A stretch of 38,444 nucleotides of DNA from the IMG/VR virus record IMGVR_UViG_3300027759_000197, positions 1 through 38,444 of that record; one strand, given 5' to 3'. The position numbers and the translations under genes were made by a program. The DNA comes from a virus. Shown here one piece after another: positions 5,638 to 12,697 of the stretch. Each line of letters starts with the position of its first letter. Within the stretch, counting starts at the first letter, position 1. The notes under the pieces were generated by a model. That model saw only the letters and a list, made by a program, of their open reading frames with translations, made no database searches and had not been told where the DNA came from.

Positions 5638-6197
5638 CAGGCACTTAACTCCGCAACTCGAGCATTGATTACATCCTTGAGCGTTGTTCCGTTGATCGGC
5701 GCGTCAATAATCTCAGCGCTTCCTGTCCACAACTCTCGCAACTTATCTTTGTCATTCATGGCTGCAACCGTCTGAATGGCTGCTTCCGCAAGTTTCAGTT
5801 GATCATCGGTCCATGAGAGTTTCTTTACTGCTGTTTTGCGTGGTTCGGCTTTATAGCGCTCAACCTTCTGCATCTCTTCTTGCGATGGGCGCTTGCCAAC
5901 TGGTGCGCCAAGGCAAAGGACCGAGTTACTTAAACAACGGCCAATGCTGGAAGTTTCGCAGTTCTCAAGGGCCGAGGTTTTATTTACAAAGCCCGCGCCC
6001 ACGATCTCTTCGGCAAAGCCTGTCGAGTGAGGGGTTGGGTCTTTTGGATCAAGATACAAGAATGACTTACAGATAAAGCGGCGTTCATCCTGGTAGACCA
6101 GGTCTGTAAGCAATCGTGCGGATGGGTATTTTTCGTATAGTCGGCGCAGACGCGACTCGACCGTTTCGTAATCCTCAAGGCTGTATTTCTCTGCCAT
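5637..6197 (-). CDS. Putative single-strand annealing (Erf-like) protein
   Basis: The 186-residue product has the central motif GAGFVNKTSALENCETSSIG followed by RCLSNSVLCLG, like the ENxETSxxGRAL motif of phage proteins placed near Erf/annealing proteins. The N-terminal half fits an alpha/beta core, and the C-terminal part is a basic linker plus a helical tail. Location directly upstream of a RecB-like nuclease supports a recombination pair. The ATG at 6197 follows AAGGAAGG and a conserved leader hairpin. The family link is from memory of the motif, so the exact function is only moderately sure. Confidence 0.5.
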   Translation of the reverse strand: MAEKYSLEDYETVESRLRRLYEKYPSARLLTDLVYQDERRFICKSFLYLDPKDPTPHSTGFAEEIVGAGFVNKTSALENCETSSIGRCLSNSVLCLGAPVGKRPSQEEMQKVERYKAEPRKTAVKKLSWTDDQLKLAEAAIQTVAAMNDKDKLRELWTGSAEIIDAPINGTTLKDVINARVAELSA

Positions 6198-6201
6198 GGG
6201 G

Positions 6202-6240
6202 CCTTCCTTTCAGTTTGGGGGCTTTCGCCCTGGTGAACAT
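6202..6240 (-). promoter_or_regulatory. Conserved 5' leader hairpin, copy 3
   Basis: Minus-strand CACCAGGGCGAAAGCCCCC with a GGGC-GAAA-GCCC hairpin (bases 6219-6230), then AAACTGAAAGGAAGG, the Shine-Dalgarno sequence of the gene at 6197. It matches copies 1 and 2, but the upstream tatttgtg block of those copies is absent here. Confidence 0.62.
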
Positions 6241-6341
6241 AGGTTGGCACAGCAGACCAGGAATTGGAAGGACCCCAGGTCGGGCGCGCCGCATTCATTA
6301 CAGGCGTAATTACAGGCATAATTTCAGCAAGGAGGTCTCCC
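6241..6341. promoter_or_regulatory. Divergent intergenic control region with tandem 12-bp repeat
   Basis: This is the only point where transcription diverges: minus-strand recombination operon to the left, plus-strand two-gene island to the right. It contains the tandem repeat attacaggcgta/attacaggcata (6297-6320), the palindrome ggcgcgcc (6283-6290) and, at 6329-6335, the strong ribosome-binding site AAGGAGG of the plus-strand gene. The tandem repeat is a candidate operator. Promoter hexamers are not clear. Confidence 0.45.
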
Positions 6342-6554
6342 ATGGCTTATTCACAAATCTCGATCCGACTAGGTGGCCTTGCCGTGGAATTGGGAACCGA
6401 TGCCCAATATCCCGACATGGTTTCCGATCTAACTAACCGTTGCCTTTCCACTTTTAAAGATGCGATGGATAAAGCAAAAGATAACGGTGTAGACATCGCC
6501 AACATGAGGTTGATCACCAGCGATTATGGTGACGACTATGAGGATGATGAATAA
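6342..6554 (+). CDS. Plus-strand small acidic protein (70 aa)
   Basis: ATG at 6342 has a near-perfect AAGGAGG six bases upstream. The frame could be opened to 6264, but that part is the control region. The product begins MAYSQISIRLGGLAVELG, continues as a helical segment and ends in a strongly acidic tail (DYGDDYEDDE). Its TAA overlaps the ATG of a second small gene. Together with that gene it is the only plus-strand coding sequence in the genome. Function is unknown; an acidic tail could mimic DNA or bind a basic partner. Confidence 0.72.
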   Translation: MAYSQISIRLGGLAVELGTDAQYPDMVSDLTNRCLSTFKDAMDKAKDNGVDIANMRLITSDYGDDYEDDE

Positions 6555-6637
6555 TGTGCAAAGAATGCGGACATTGTTCTAGAGAACATTCCTACTCTGT
6601 TGATGACGCTGTGGACACAACCGAAGCGTCAATCTAG
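6554..6637 (+). CDS. Plus-strand cysteine/histidine mini-protein (27 aa)
   Basis: ATG at 6554 overlaps the preceding TAA (TAATG). The frame starts MCKECGHCSREH and ends TTEASI before TAG at 6637. Cysteines at 2, 5 and 8 with histidines at 7 and 12 could bind a metal. The last 9 bases overlap the 3' end of the convergent phosphoesterase gene. Translational coupling is the main support; function is unknown. Confidence 0.5.
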   Translation: MCKECGHCSREHSYSVDDAVDTTEASI

Positions 6638-7663
6638 CCAAACCTTGTAAGCGGCTGTGACTCGACCCTTTACTGGATCAATAAAGTGAAGGCGTTGCGA
6701 TGGAGTTGCGCTTGCCGCAAGCATCACACCTGCATACCTATTGTCTGACTCCGTTGAGCCTGTTTGGTAAACCGCTCCGAGTCCGTTGGCCATAGACCAT
6801 TCTGCGTGCGTGTGATAATGGCCAATATAAACATCACGGAATTCCCAAGGATAAGAACCCGAACGCCATTTGTTTGCGTGTTGAACGATAGCGCCAGGGG
6901 AAGCAAAACCATTGCGGCCAACTTCATCTCCGTGGATCAAGAGCGCTCTGTAGTTTCCGATCTCGATGCGTTGAATGTCCTCGGGGCAATCTTGCCAAAC
7001 CAAGCGTTTCTCTCCTTGAAGCAACTGATGCGCCAACTCGTAGCACATGCGGTCAAAGTTATCCGATCGCGGAACATTGTCACGCTTTGATCCAATACGA
7101 CCGTGGTTTCCCCACTCAGGAACCACCGTGACCTTTTCATAATTAGCCAGGGCAAACCTGACCACATCAACACAAAGGCGTGAAACATTTACATATTGCT
7201 CAAACAAGGTGCTGTCGATCTCAAATGCTTGACTTGGAAAGTTGAATAAGCCTTCAACCATGTCACCGCCAAAAGCAATGGTGACTTCTTTTACTGGATG
7301 ATCTGCGCGTTGAATGTCGGTAATTCTGACGGCTTTTTCGGCAAATTCCATCACGCGTTTACGCATAACCTGAGAGTTATAACTTGCGGTGCGTTTTGCA
7401 CCTTGCCAATCCGTCATGTGCCACAGGGCAACTTCGCCCTTGGCTTTGCGCTTATCAATGGCAACTGTTGGAACTGGCGTTATCTTTCCAAAGGTAAGCA
7501 TCGCATCGTAGGCCGCTTGACGAGTAGCAAATACCAGGTCCTCGTTGCGTTCTTTAGATTGTTTCAGTTGTTTCTGCAAGCGAAGCATCGCCTGGCGTAA
7601 TTCTTTTACATCGTTGGACTCAACGCCCTCGGGCATCTCTTCAAATTGATCTTTAAGACTCAT
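6629..7663 (-). CDS. Calcineurin-like metallophosphoesterase
   Basis: The 344-residue product has the ordered metallophosphoesterase motifs: TDWQG (D85), GGDMVEG (132-138), GNHGR (185-189), LIHGDE (near 244) and GHYHTH (281-286). The first motif has D-W-Q where many members have D-x-H, a family variant. Residues 15-50 are a charged helical extension. Such phage enzymes may be DNA nucleases or phosphodiesterases like SbcD/Mre11, but the substrate cannot be read from sequence. The start overlaps the previous gene; the 3' end converges with the plus-strand island. Confidence 0.8.
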   Translation of the reverse strand: MSLKDQFEEMPEGVESNDVKELRQAMLRLQKQLKQSKERNEDLVFATRQAAYDAMLTFGKITPVPTVAIDKRKAKGEVALWHMTDWQGAKRTASYNSQVMRKRVMEFAEKAVRITDIQRADHPVKEVTIAFGGDMVEGLFNFPSQAFEIDSTLFEQYVNVSRLCVDVVRFALANYEKVTVVPEWGNHGRIGSKRDNVPRSDNFDRMCYELAHQLLQGEKRLVWQDCPEDIQRIEIGNYRALLIHGDEVGRNGFASPGAIVQHANKWRSGSYPWEFRDVYIGHYHTHAEWSMANGLGAVYQTGSTESDNRYAGVMLAASATPSQRLHFIDPVKGRVTAAYKVWLD

Positions 7664-7907
7664 CGAGAGCGATCCGTTTCCCTAGTTCCGAATAACCCGC
7701 TTTGTCCTGCCAAGAGTCCTCGTGGGTTGGGTTGATTGCGCAACGGATTGTTTTAAGAAAGTCCATCATCAGGGCGACTTGATACGGTGGAATATCATCA
7801 ATGTCTAAGATCGCGCCCCAGCCTCTACCAACAGCCGTGAAGTTGTCAACCGCCTCACCATACATTTTGCCGCGTTCTTTTAACAGCGCATCTATTCCTT
7901 CGGACAT
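7653..7907 (-). CDS. Hypothetical phage protein, DUF6378-like (84 aa)
   Basis: The ATG at 7907 is preferred over a TTG at 7913. The sequence RGKMYGEAVDNFTAVGRGWG, followed by PPYQVALMMDFLKTIRCAIN and DSWQDKAGYSELGKRI, matches the pattern of a small, widespread phage family of unknown function (recalled as DUF6378). It is helical, with conserved tyrosine/tryptophan positions. It is coupled to both neighbours by short overlaps. The family assignment is from memory. Confidence 0.68.
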   Translation of the reverse strand: MSEGIDALLKERGKMYGEAVDNFTAVGRGWGAILDIDDIPPYQVALMMDFLKTIRCAINPTHEDSWQDKAGYSELGKRIALDES

Positions 7908-8137
7908 CTGCAAGTGCCGTTTCTATGAAGTCGGATCGTATCCGAACTGCACTTATGCCCATCCGCTCGCAAGGCTTGAACTATTAAGTTTGCAGGGTAG
8001 TTCTTTGCCCACGCATCGTCTAAAGCCTTCTGATCCTCTTTACTTAGATTGTTATACATTTCTTGGTACGCACAATATTCTGATCCACGCCGAATAGATC
8101 GCTTCGACAGGATTTCGATGAATTTATCATTAAGCAT
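7892..8137 (-). CDS. Small HTH-like protein (81 aa)
   Basis: ATG at 8137 has GAGGAGG four to five bases upstream. It begins MLNDKFIEILSKRSIRRGSE and has a C-terminal segment PANLIVQALRADGHKCSSDT plus IRLHRNGTCRC, which could form a helix-turn-helix or a small metal site with its cysteines. It is the first gene after the lysis-module terminator, so it opens the DNA-metabolism transcript. Function is unknown. Confidence 0.65.
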   Translation of the reverse strand: MLNDKFIEILSKRSIRRGSEYCAYQEMYNNLSKEDQKALDDAWAKNYPANLIVQALRADGHKCSSDTIRLHRNGTCRCPKE

Positions 8138-8180
8138 AATGCCTCCTCGAGCCTAAAGGGTACCTTAACAGTTATGAAAG

Positions 8181-8214
8181 AGAAAGCACCCGACCTCGAG
8201 AGAAAGTCGGGTGC
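8181..8214 (-). terminator. Rho-independent-type terminator after the lysis genes
   Basis: A perfect 9-bp stem: gcacccgac (8186-8194) pairs with gtcgggtgc (8206-8214) around an 11-base loop. On the minus strand it is followed by TTTCTCTTTC, a T-rich tail, so it works for the leftward structural/lysis transcript. It lies just past the holin-candidate stop codon. Confidence 0.75.
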
Positions 8215-8226
8215 AATTCGCTGCGG

Positions 8227-8469
8227 TTACTTTGTTTTCTTTTTAGACTTCTTGGCGAGCGCTTTAATCTCAACATCGACTGCATTGGCAATGAAGCCAA
8301 ACGCTGGGTCTTTAGGATTAATTGCGCGGATCGCTGGGCCAGCAACTGCGGCCAATCCAGCAATTAGGATGGCTTTCAGATCGGTTTCTCCTGCGGAATA
8401 AACGGCGATGGCCGCAACCACAAAGGATCGTGCGTATGACTCAAGCGCTGCTTTTAACTGTGCGTTCAT
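8227..8469 (-). CDS. Holin candidate (80 aa)
   Basis: Two hydrophobic helices (about residues 15-25 and 32-50: SFVVAAIAVYSAG and AILIAGLAAVAGPAIRAI) and a lysine-rich C-terminal tail (KALAKKSKKKTK) are the usual signs of a small phage holin. It follows the CHAP endolysin with an ATGA overlap and is the last gene before the terminator. Holin would form membrane lesions and release the endolysin. Identification rests on topology and position rather than a specific motif. Confidence 0.65.
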   Translation of the reverse strand: MNAQLKAALESYARSFVVAAIAVYSAGETDLKAILIAGLAAVAGPAIRAINPKDPAFGFIANAVDVEIKALAKKSKKKTK

Positions 8470-8981
8470 TTGGTCTCCTTGAACTTTGGTTTACCGAAGC
8501 CCACAATTGCTACAGGCTGCGATTTGACTAGTTTGCTTCCGTTCTTTTTCTTGTAAGCGCGAACCTTCAGGCAGCATTCGCCACCGTTTCTTTGGTCGCC
8601 TTTCTTGTCTGAACTGGTATTGCCCTCTACGCAAGTGATCGTGCCGTTGCCGTTGTCTTTTACAACAATCCCAACATGAGAAATACGGTCAATCCCATCT
8701 CCAGGGAAGTCAAAGAAAACAATGTCGCCTGGTAGTGGTGTTGCTTCCTCGGCTGCTTGCCATTGGCCTTTATCCAAGAACGCTTTGGCCCCTGCTTGCG
8801 TAGACACGCAGTTTGGGATCTTTAGCGTTACCTGGCTTGCGCACCACATTACAAACGATCCGCACCAGGGCAGAAAGTTAGCCTTTGTGAATGCGCCATA
8901 CTTGGTTTCGTTATCTTTTGGCCCTTCAATGGTTCCCACTTCTTTAAGTGCAACCGCAACTAACTCATCGCGTTGGCTCAT
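8466..8981 (-). CDS. CHAP-domain endolysin
   Basis: The start is the ATG at 8981 (MSQRDELV), nine bases after GGAGG; an in-frame GTG at 8990 would touch that site. The 171-residue product has the CHAP amidase/peptidase motifs: catalytic C40 in LPWCGSFV, H102 in ISHVGIVV and VEGNTSS (about 118-124) supplying the third residue. CHAP enzymes cut peptidoglycan amide or peptide bonds. There is no signal peptide and no obvious separate wall-binding domain; the lysine-rich C-terminus may bind the wall. It lies in the lysis module. Confidence 0.85.
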   Translation of the reverse strand: MSQRDELVAVALKEVGTIEGPKDNETKYGAFTKANFLPWCGSFVMWCASQVTLKIPNCVSTQAGAKAFLDKGQWQAAEEATPLPGDIVFFDFPGDGIDRISHVGIVVKDNGNGTITCVEGNTSSDKKGDQRNGGECCLKVRAYKKKNGSKLVKSQPVAIVGFGKPKFKETK

Positions 8982-9249
8982 CGATCTCACCCTCCTTCGG
9001 TTTTGGTTTAGATTTTAACCCATTAGCACTCAATATGCCTGAAAGCGTGCCAGTAAGAAACACGCAAAGTGTCGAGACTAGATCGATGAAAGCGGCATCG
9101 TTTGGGGCTTGCGACATAGGCTGCGTCACAAATACCAAGGCATAAAGCATGGCAAAGACCGATCCTGCAAATACCAAGGCAAGCAGGATGCCAATAGTGA
9201 CTATAAGGCGAGCGTGTAGTTCCTCGGGTGTGAGTCGTTTTCTACTCAT
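8965..9249 (-). CDS. Two-TM membrane protein of the lysis module (94 aa)
   Basis: The start is the ATG at 9249 (MSRKRLTPEELHAR), overlapping the end of the lipoprotein gene by eight bases. There are two membrane helices: VTIGILLALVFAGSVFAMLY (about 17-38) and a second around VSTLCVFLTGTLSGILS (58-76), then a charged tail. It could be a second holin, an antiholin or a lysis regulator. No family motif is certain. Confidence 0.62.
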   Translation of the reverse strand: MSRKRLTPEELHARLIVTIGILLALVFAGSVFAMLYALVFVTQPMSQAPNDAAFIDLVSTLCVFLTGTLSGILSANGLKSKPKPKEGEIDEPTR

Positions 9250-9427
9250 TGATTTCCACATTCGGTAGTAGGTCCTTAGTGCATTGCCCAAGCGCCTTGC
9301 ATTGCGGCGGGTTGCATTCGGCTTTGGTCCAGTTCTCATATTCCTGGCAAGGATAACGCGTGTAGCCTTGATACCCACAGCCTGTCAGACTAAGCGCGAT
9401 TAAGCAGCAAGCGATAAATCTCGTCAA
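9242..9427 (-). CDS. Small cysteine-rich lipoprotein (61 aa)
   Basis: The best start is the TTG at 9427, with TGGAGAA five bases upstream; an ATG at 9475 is possible but has no clear site. The product begins MTRFIACCLIALSLTGCGYQ with a lipobox LTGC, so it would be lipid-anchored after Cys17. The mature part has spaced cysteines in RYPCQEYENW, AECNPPQCK and GQCTKDLL, a pattern I associate with small lipoproteins of environmental phages. The 5' end overlaps the TM/coiled-coil gene by 38 bases in another frame, a spanin-like arrangement. Confidence 0.58.
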   Translation of the reverse strand: MTRFIACCLIALSLTGCGYQGYTRYPCQEYENWTKAECNPPQCKALGQCTKDLLPNVEINE

Positions 9428-9608
9428 CGCGGTTCTCCAGCCGTTTGATTGTGTCACCTTGTCTGTTCTGCTCATCCCGAAGGCTTGCCCCACCGTTAGG
9501 TTTAAGTTCGGATAAATAATGCTTCACTAAGAAGCGCACCGCGACTGCCAGCGATCCCAAAAGGGTGCAAACCGCAACTCCGATGCCAAGCCATTCATTA
9601 GGTGTCAT
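9390..9608 (-). CDS. TM plus coiled-coil protein, lysis-associated (72 aa)
   Basis: ATG at 9608 begins MTPNEWLGIGVAVCTLLG. One membrane helix (about residues 7-28) is followed by the motif HYLSELKPNGGASLRDE and a short coiled coil (IKRLENRVDEIYRLLL). Proteins of this form are common next to endolysins in actinophages and are often called membrane or holin-like. The ribosome-binding site is weak. It lies between the tail-fibre gene and the lipoprotein. Confidence 0.65.
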   Translation of the reverse strand: MTPNEWLGIGVAVCTLLGSLAVAVRFLVKHYLSELKPNGGASLRDEQNRQGDTIKRLENRVDEIYRLLLNRA

Positions 9609-9622
9609 GTTGTAATGATAAC

Positions 9623-10237
9623 TTATGCTAAGAAATACATGCCTGTAAAATAAAAGAAATCGGCTGTCTGTAATGTGTGCGGACTGTTGTGATCCATACG
9701 CGCCATCGTGCCATTTGCCTGAGGATAGTAAAGTTCAGCGGTAAGGCTTGCGCCATTAAAGTCCATGTAAAGCAGGTAATGATTGCCGCTTGCGACATGG
9801 TGCAAACCGCCAGTGACTAGATTGTTTATGTTGGGCTGCAAACCTGTGGGTAAAGTTAGCGAATAATCACCTGTGCCAAAGTTTGTAACGGTTGTGCAGT
9901 TGACCCTAATCGTAAAGAAAACCATCTTGCCGACCCTGGAATAAAACCCTGTGGCTGGCGTGCCTGTGTAAGCCAGTCCTGTTCCTGTCCAAGTGGATGT
10001 GAAAGCGATCTTAGGAACGCCAAGATAATCATCGGCAAAGACAACCCACTCAGTTCCATTCCAATACTTCATTTGATCGGGCGTGTTATCAAAGATTATG
10101 TCGCCAGTCCGTGGGTAAGTTGGCTCGGTTGAAACATCGGGCGCGGTAAAGCGCTGGGCCGTTTCCAATTTGCGAAGTCGGCTGTCTAGATCGGCGAACA
10201 TCTGCTGCAAGGCTGGCGGTTGATTTATGTAGGCCAT
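9623..10237 (-). CDS. Tail fibre / receptor-binding candidate (204 aa)
   Basis: The N-terminus is a short coiled coil (MFADLDSRLRKLETAQRF), typical of trimer assembly. A module with GDIIFDNTPDQMKYWNGTEW follows, then a beta-rich C-terminal domain with aromatic loops. It is the last gene of the tail-tip cluster, next to lysis, the usual position for host-recognition proteins. The NT...Y.NGT.W module recurs in two other proteins here (13917-14171 and 29779-31215). Function is inferred from structure and position. Confidence 0.65.
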   Translation of the reverse strand: MAYINQPPALQQMFADLDSRLRKLETAQRFTAPDVSTEPTYPRTGDIIFDNTPDQMKYWNGTEWVVFADDYLGVPKIAFTSTWTGTGLAYTGTPATGFYSRVGKMVFFTIRVNCTTVTNFGTGDYSLTLPTGLQPNINNLVTGGLHHVASGNHYLLYMDFNGASLTAELYYPQANGTMARMDHNSPHTLQTADFFYFTGMYFLA

Positions 10238-11352
10238 TACGCTTCTCCTGAACCCTGGGTCAAAGTTAGCGTAGCGCGTTCAGGTCCATCCTCGCCAGGC
10301 TGCACAGAAATACCCACGATGCGATAAATCTCATCTAAGCCTTCGGGGAAGCGGTTGTCTTGGATCAAGATACGAGCGTCATCTCCCACTTTGTAGGTTC
10401 CATATTCAGGAATTACATACGGCGGAACTACCATCTTGAGAGTTGTTGGGGGATAAGACACGGCGATCACTTGCGCTGCAACCAATTCGGTTAACACGGC
10501 TTGATCTGTAATGTCTGAATAGTTGGCTTGATCCTCAAGAAGCGCCCAACCATCAACTAGAAATGATGTGTTTTGTGCGGTTGAGATCAACTTGCCCTCG
10601 TTAGAACCAGCGCCTAAAGCGTAGATTGTGTTGGCCGCAATTGATCCATCCTCGGGATACTCATATTCAACGACATTGCCAGCAGGGAACTGAAACACAA
10701 GCGCCTGGGAATTACTGGCGCTGTAAGGGGTTCCGCTTCGTGGATAATATGTGTTGAAAGCCTTCTTGGGTAAACCAGTTACGCTGTCATATTCAATGTA
10801 AATGTCAAAATCAAAGCCATCGTCTTGACGAGATAAATCCTGGATGGCGTTGAAGACTGTCTTGAGTTCATAGTTGTAATACACACGATCAATCAAAACG
10901 CCCGATGTGGTTTGACCTGCGGTGTTGTAGAGAACCCCAATGCTTCCGTACGGCTCGTCTTGAGCATCCTCTACCAGGGTCTTGGCGATCACTAACTGAT
11001 CAATATTAGAGAAATTTACTGTTTGGGTTATGCGGCGGCGTTCGAAGTAGGAGATCCATTCGCGAGCGCTAAAGGTCAGGGTTTGATCGGCGCTGTTATA
11101 AGTTCGGCCCCAAATCACTCCGCCCCATACCAGGATGCCATTGCGGTCAACATAAACACCGCATTTGCCAGGGATCGTTGAAGCGTCAATATTGAAAGCC
11201 GCAGCATTCAAACCTGAAAGCAAAAGGTGGCCCGTGAAAGTTCCAGCCTGATTTAACTGCTGTGTAAAAGCCACTCCCGTTAGGGGCAACTCAGCAATGA
11301 TCGTGTTTGTAGAAAGATTTACAAACAGATAGCGGTATGTTGTTGTTGGCAT
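10237..11352 (-). CDS. Minor tail / hub protein (ReqiPepy6 gp37-like)
   Basis: The 371-residue beta-rich protein contains GVYVDRNGILVWGGVIWGRT and a later AREWISYFERRRI, a pattern of the siphovirus tail-hub proteins recalled as ReqiPepy6 Gp37-like. These sit below the distal tail protein and contact the host envelope. The C-terminal domain (after residue 300) has KVGDDARILIQD and an IVGISV strand typical of the same family. It is coupled by the start of the downstream fibre gene. Confidence 0.72.
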   Translation of the reverse strand: MPTTTYRYLFVNLSTNTIIAELPLTGVAFTQQLNQAGTFTGHLLLSGLNAAAFNIDASTIPGKCGVYVDRNGILVWGGVIWGRTYNSADQTLTFSAREWISYFERRRITQTVNFSNIDQLVIAKTLVEDAQDEPYGSIGVLYNTAGQTTSGVLIDRVYYNYELKTVFNAIQDLSRQDDGFDFDIYIEYDSVTGLPKKAFNTYYPRSGTPYSASNSQALVFQFPAGNVVEYEYPEDGSIAANTIYALGAGSNEGKLISTAQNTSFLVDGWALLEDQANYSDITDQAVLTELVAAQVIAVSYPPTTLKMVVPPYVIPEYGTYKVGDDARILIQDNRFPEGLDEIYRIVGISVQPGEDGPERATLTLTQGSGEA

Positions 11353-11356
11353 ACCA

Positions 11357-11629
11357 CTAGATTACCAGGACTGAGGCTTCTTCCTCTGTGAGTGGCTTAC
11401 CAGCAATTAATTTGGCCTTTGCGGATTCTTTAAGCGCGGCTATGCGAACGCGCTCTGCTTCTTCTGCGGCGTAGCGAGCCTCTGCTTCATCCTCAATTGC
11501 TTTGTTAGCGGCTAGTTCTTCTGCGCTCATAGGAATTGTTGCTTCTTTAGCACCTACTTCGCAAGAAGGATCTGTTGCGTGATCGTGGTCTGCGCAGCAG
11601 ATAATTGTTTTCATGATTGTTTCTGTCAT
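11357..11629 (-). CDS. Hypothetical acidic/alanine-rich protein (90 aa)
   Basis: ATG at 11629 follows AAGGAGAAAAAA. The N-terminus has TIICCADHDHATDPSC, a cysteine/histidine-rich patch that could bind metal. It is followed by a long charged helix (EDEAEARYAAEEAERVRI) and a C-terminal KPLTEEEASVLVI. Its place between the fibre paralogs and the hub protein suggests a small tail-assembly or chaperone role. No family is recognised. Confidence 0.6.
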   Translation of the reverse strand: MTETIMKTIICCADHDHATDPSCEVGAKEATIPMSAEELAANKAIEDEAEARYAAEEAERVRIAALKESAKAKLIAGKPLTEEEASVLVI

Positions 11630-11639
11630 TTTTTTCTCC

Positions 11640-12167
11640 TTATGAGTTGGATAATCCGTATAGCGAGAACTTTGAACCTATACTGAAAGTTGCGCTTGTG
11701 TTACAACGAACATCAAATGATGTGATCGCGTTTGTAACGCCATTGTTATTGTTCCAAATGGACAGTTGATTAAATGCTTGAGTAGTAGAAGCCCCGAATG
11801 AACCTAAAGCCATGTAGGTCTTGGCGTTGTTAGTCCCCGTATAGTTAGGAATAGATAGTTCAATTCCTGAGAAATATTGACTTCCGTTTCCCGCAGTAGG
11901 GATAGCCACGGTTGCGCCTTGGCTTGTGTAATAATCACGCAATTTATTAGCACCGTCATAAAATAAAACTCTGTTTGTGGCCACATTGCCTGACGAGTTA
12001 CCGTTAGGCGTGAACCAAATATCTGTACGGTTTGCCGCACCCGAAGAGTCTTGCGCATTTACTTTAAGAACAAGAGTTCCGTAAGTCTGTGGGATCGCAG
12101 AAAAAGAAATAGAATTAGTTGTGCTTGCGAGTGTCTTAGTTTCTATAAGTGTGAATGTAGTTGCCAT
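11640..12167 (-). CDS. Tail fibre paralog A (175 aa)
   Basis: A beta-rich, Asn/Ser/Thr-rich protein starting MATTFTLIETKTLASTTNSI and containing SFSAIPQTYGTLVLKV, with a terminal strand FSLYGLSNS. The same plan (N-terminal SI.F..IP.TY..L.L and C-terminal xLYGIK-like strand) appears in the next two genes, so these are tandem paralogs. Such proteins decorate tail tips or bind receptors. Function is inferred from fold pattern and location. Confidence 0.65.
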   Translation of the reverse strand: MATTFTLIETKTLASTTNSISFSAIPQTYGTLVLKVNAQDSSGAANRTDIWFTPNGNSSGNVATNRVLFYDGANKLRDYYTSQGATVAIPTAGNGSQYFSGIELSIPNYTGTNNAKTYMALGSFGASTTQAFNQLSIWNNNNGVTNAITSFDVRCNTSATFSIGSKFSLYGLSNS

Positions 12168-12168
12168 T

Positions 12169-12693
12169 TTACTCCGCCTTTATTCCCCACACGGTTACTG
12201 ACGAACCAGCAGCAAAAGTGCCACCACCGCCGACTGAGAAAGTGATGCGATTTATAGCGCTGAGTTCTTCATAGTTTCCGTTACGATAACCAGCCTCATA
12301 ATTGTAAGTTCCCCAAGAACCTATTGTGAATTTCCAACGGCTAGTGTTTGCATATTGCGCTACCTTAAATTCAAATGGTGTGTAACTGCCACTAAGAACA
12401 GGAGCAGCGCCTTGAACCGCACCAATATAATTATAATTATTTCCCCAACTAGAATTCTGCGCCCAAGTTCCTGGAGAAGCAGAATAACCAATCATGCGCA
12501 TGTCTGAGTAAATAGCGCGGGTGTCATTGTTAAAGTAATACCAGCAGTTTTCCACCACTGATGAACCACCAGCAGCGCGCACAGCACCTTTGACAATTAA
12601 ATCGGTGTAAGTTGCAGGTATGCCAGTAATATCAATAGCGCCACTAGAACCAAGCGTTACAGTTCCTACAAGTTCGTATGTTGAAGTTGGCAT
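12169..12693 (-). CDS. Tail fibre paralog B (174 aa)
   Basis: Begins MPTSTYELVGTVTLGSSGAI, followed by DITGIPATYTDLIVKG, and ends SSVTVWGIKAE. It has the same plan as its neighbours but a different central sequence, rich in tyrosine, tryptophan and glycine (NSSWGNNYNYIGAVQG), consistent with a variable binding surface. It is one base short of overlapping paralog A. Probably a tail-tip structural or receptor-binding protein. Confidence 0.65.
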   Translation of the reverse strand: MPTSTYELVGTVTLGSSGAIDITGIPATYTDLIVKGAVRAAGGSSVVENCWYYFNNDTRAIYSDMRMIGYSASPGTWAQNSSWGNNYNYIGAVQGAAPVLSGSYTPFEFKVAQYANTSRWKFTIGSWGTYNYEAGYRNGNYEELSAINRITFSVGGGGTFAAGSSVTVWGIKAE

Positions 12694-12697
12694 TTAC

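Noticed and set aside
5984-6343. Minus-strand frame of 119 codons crossing the divergent region
   Set aside because: Overlaps the annealing-type gene in another frame and runs through the leader hairpin; coding is not conserved between leader copies.
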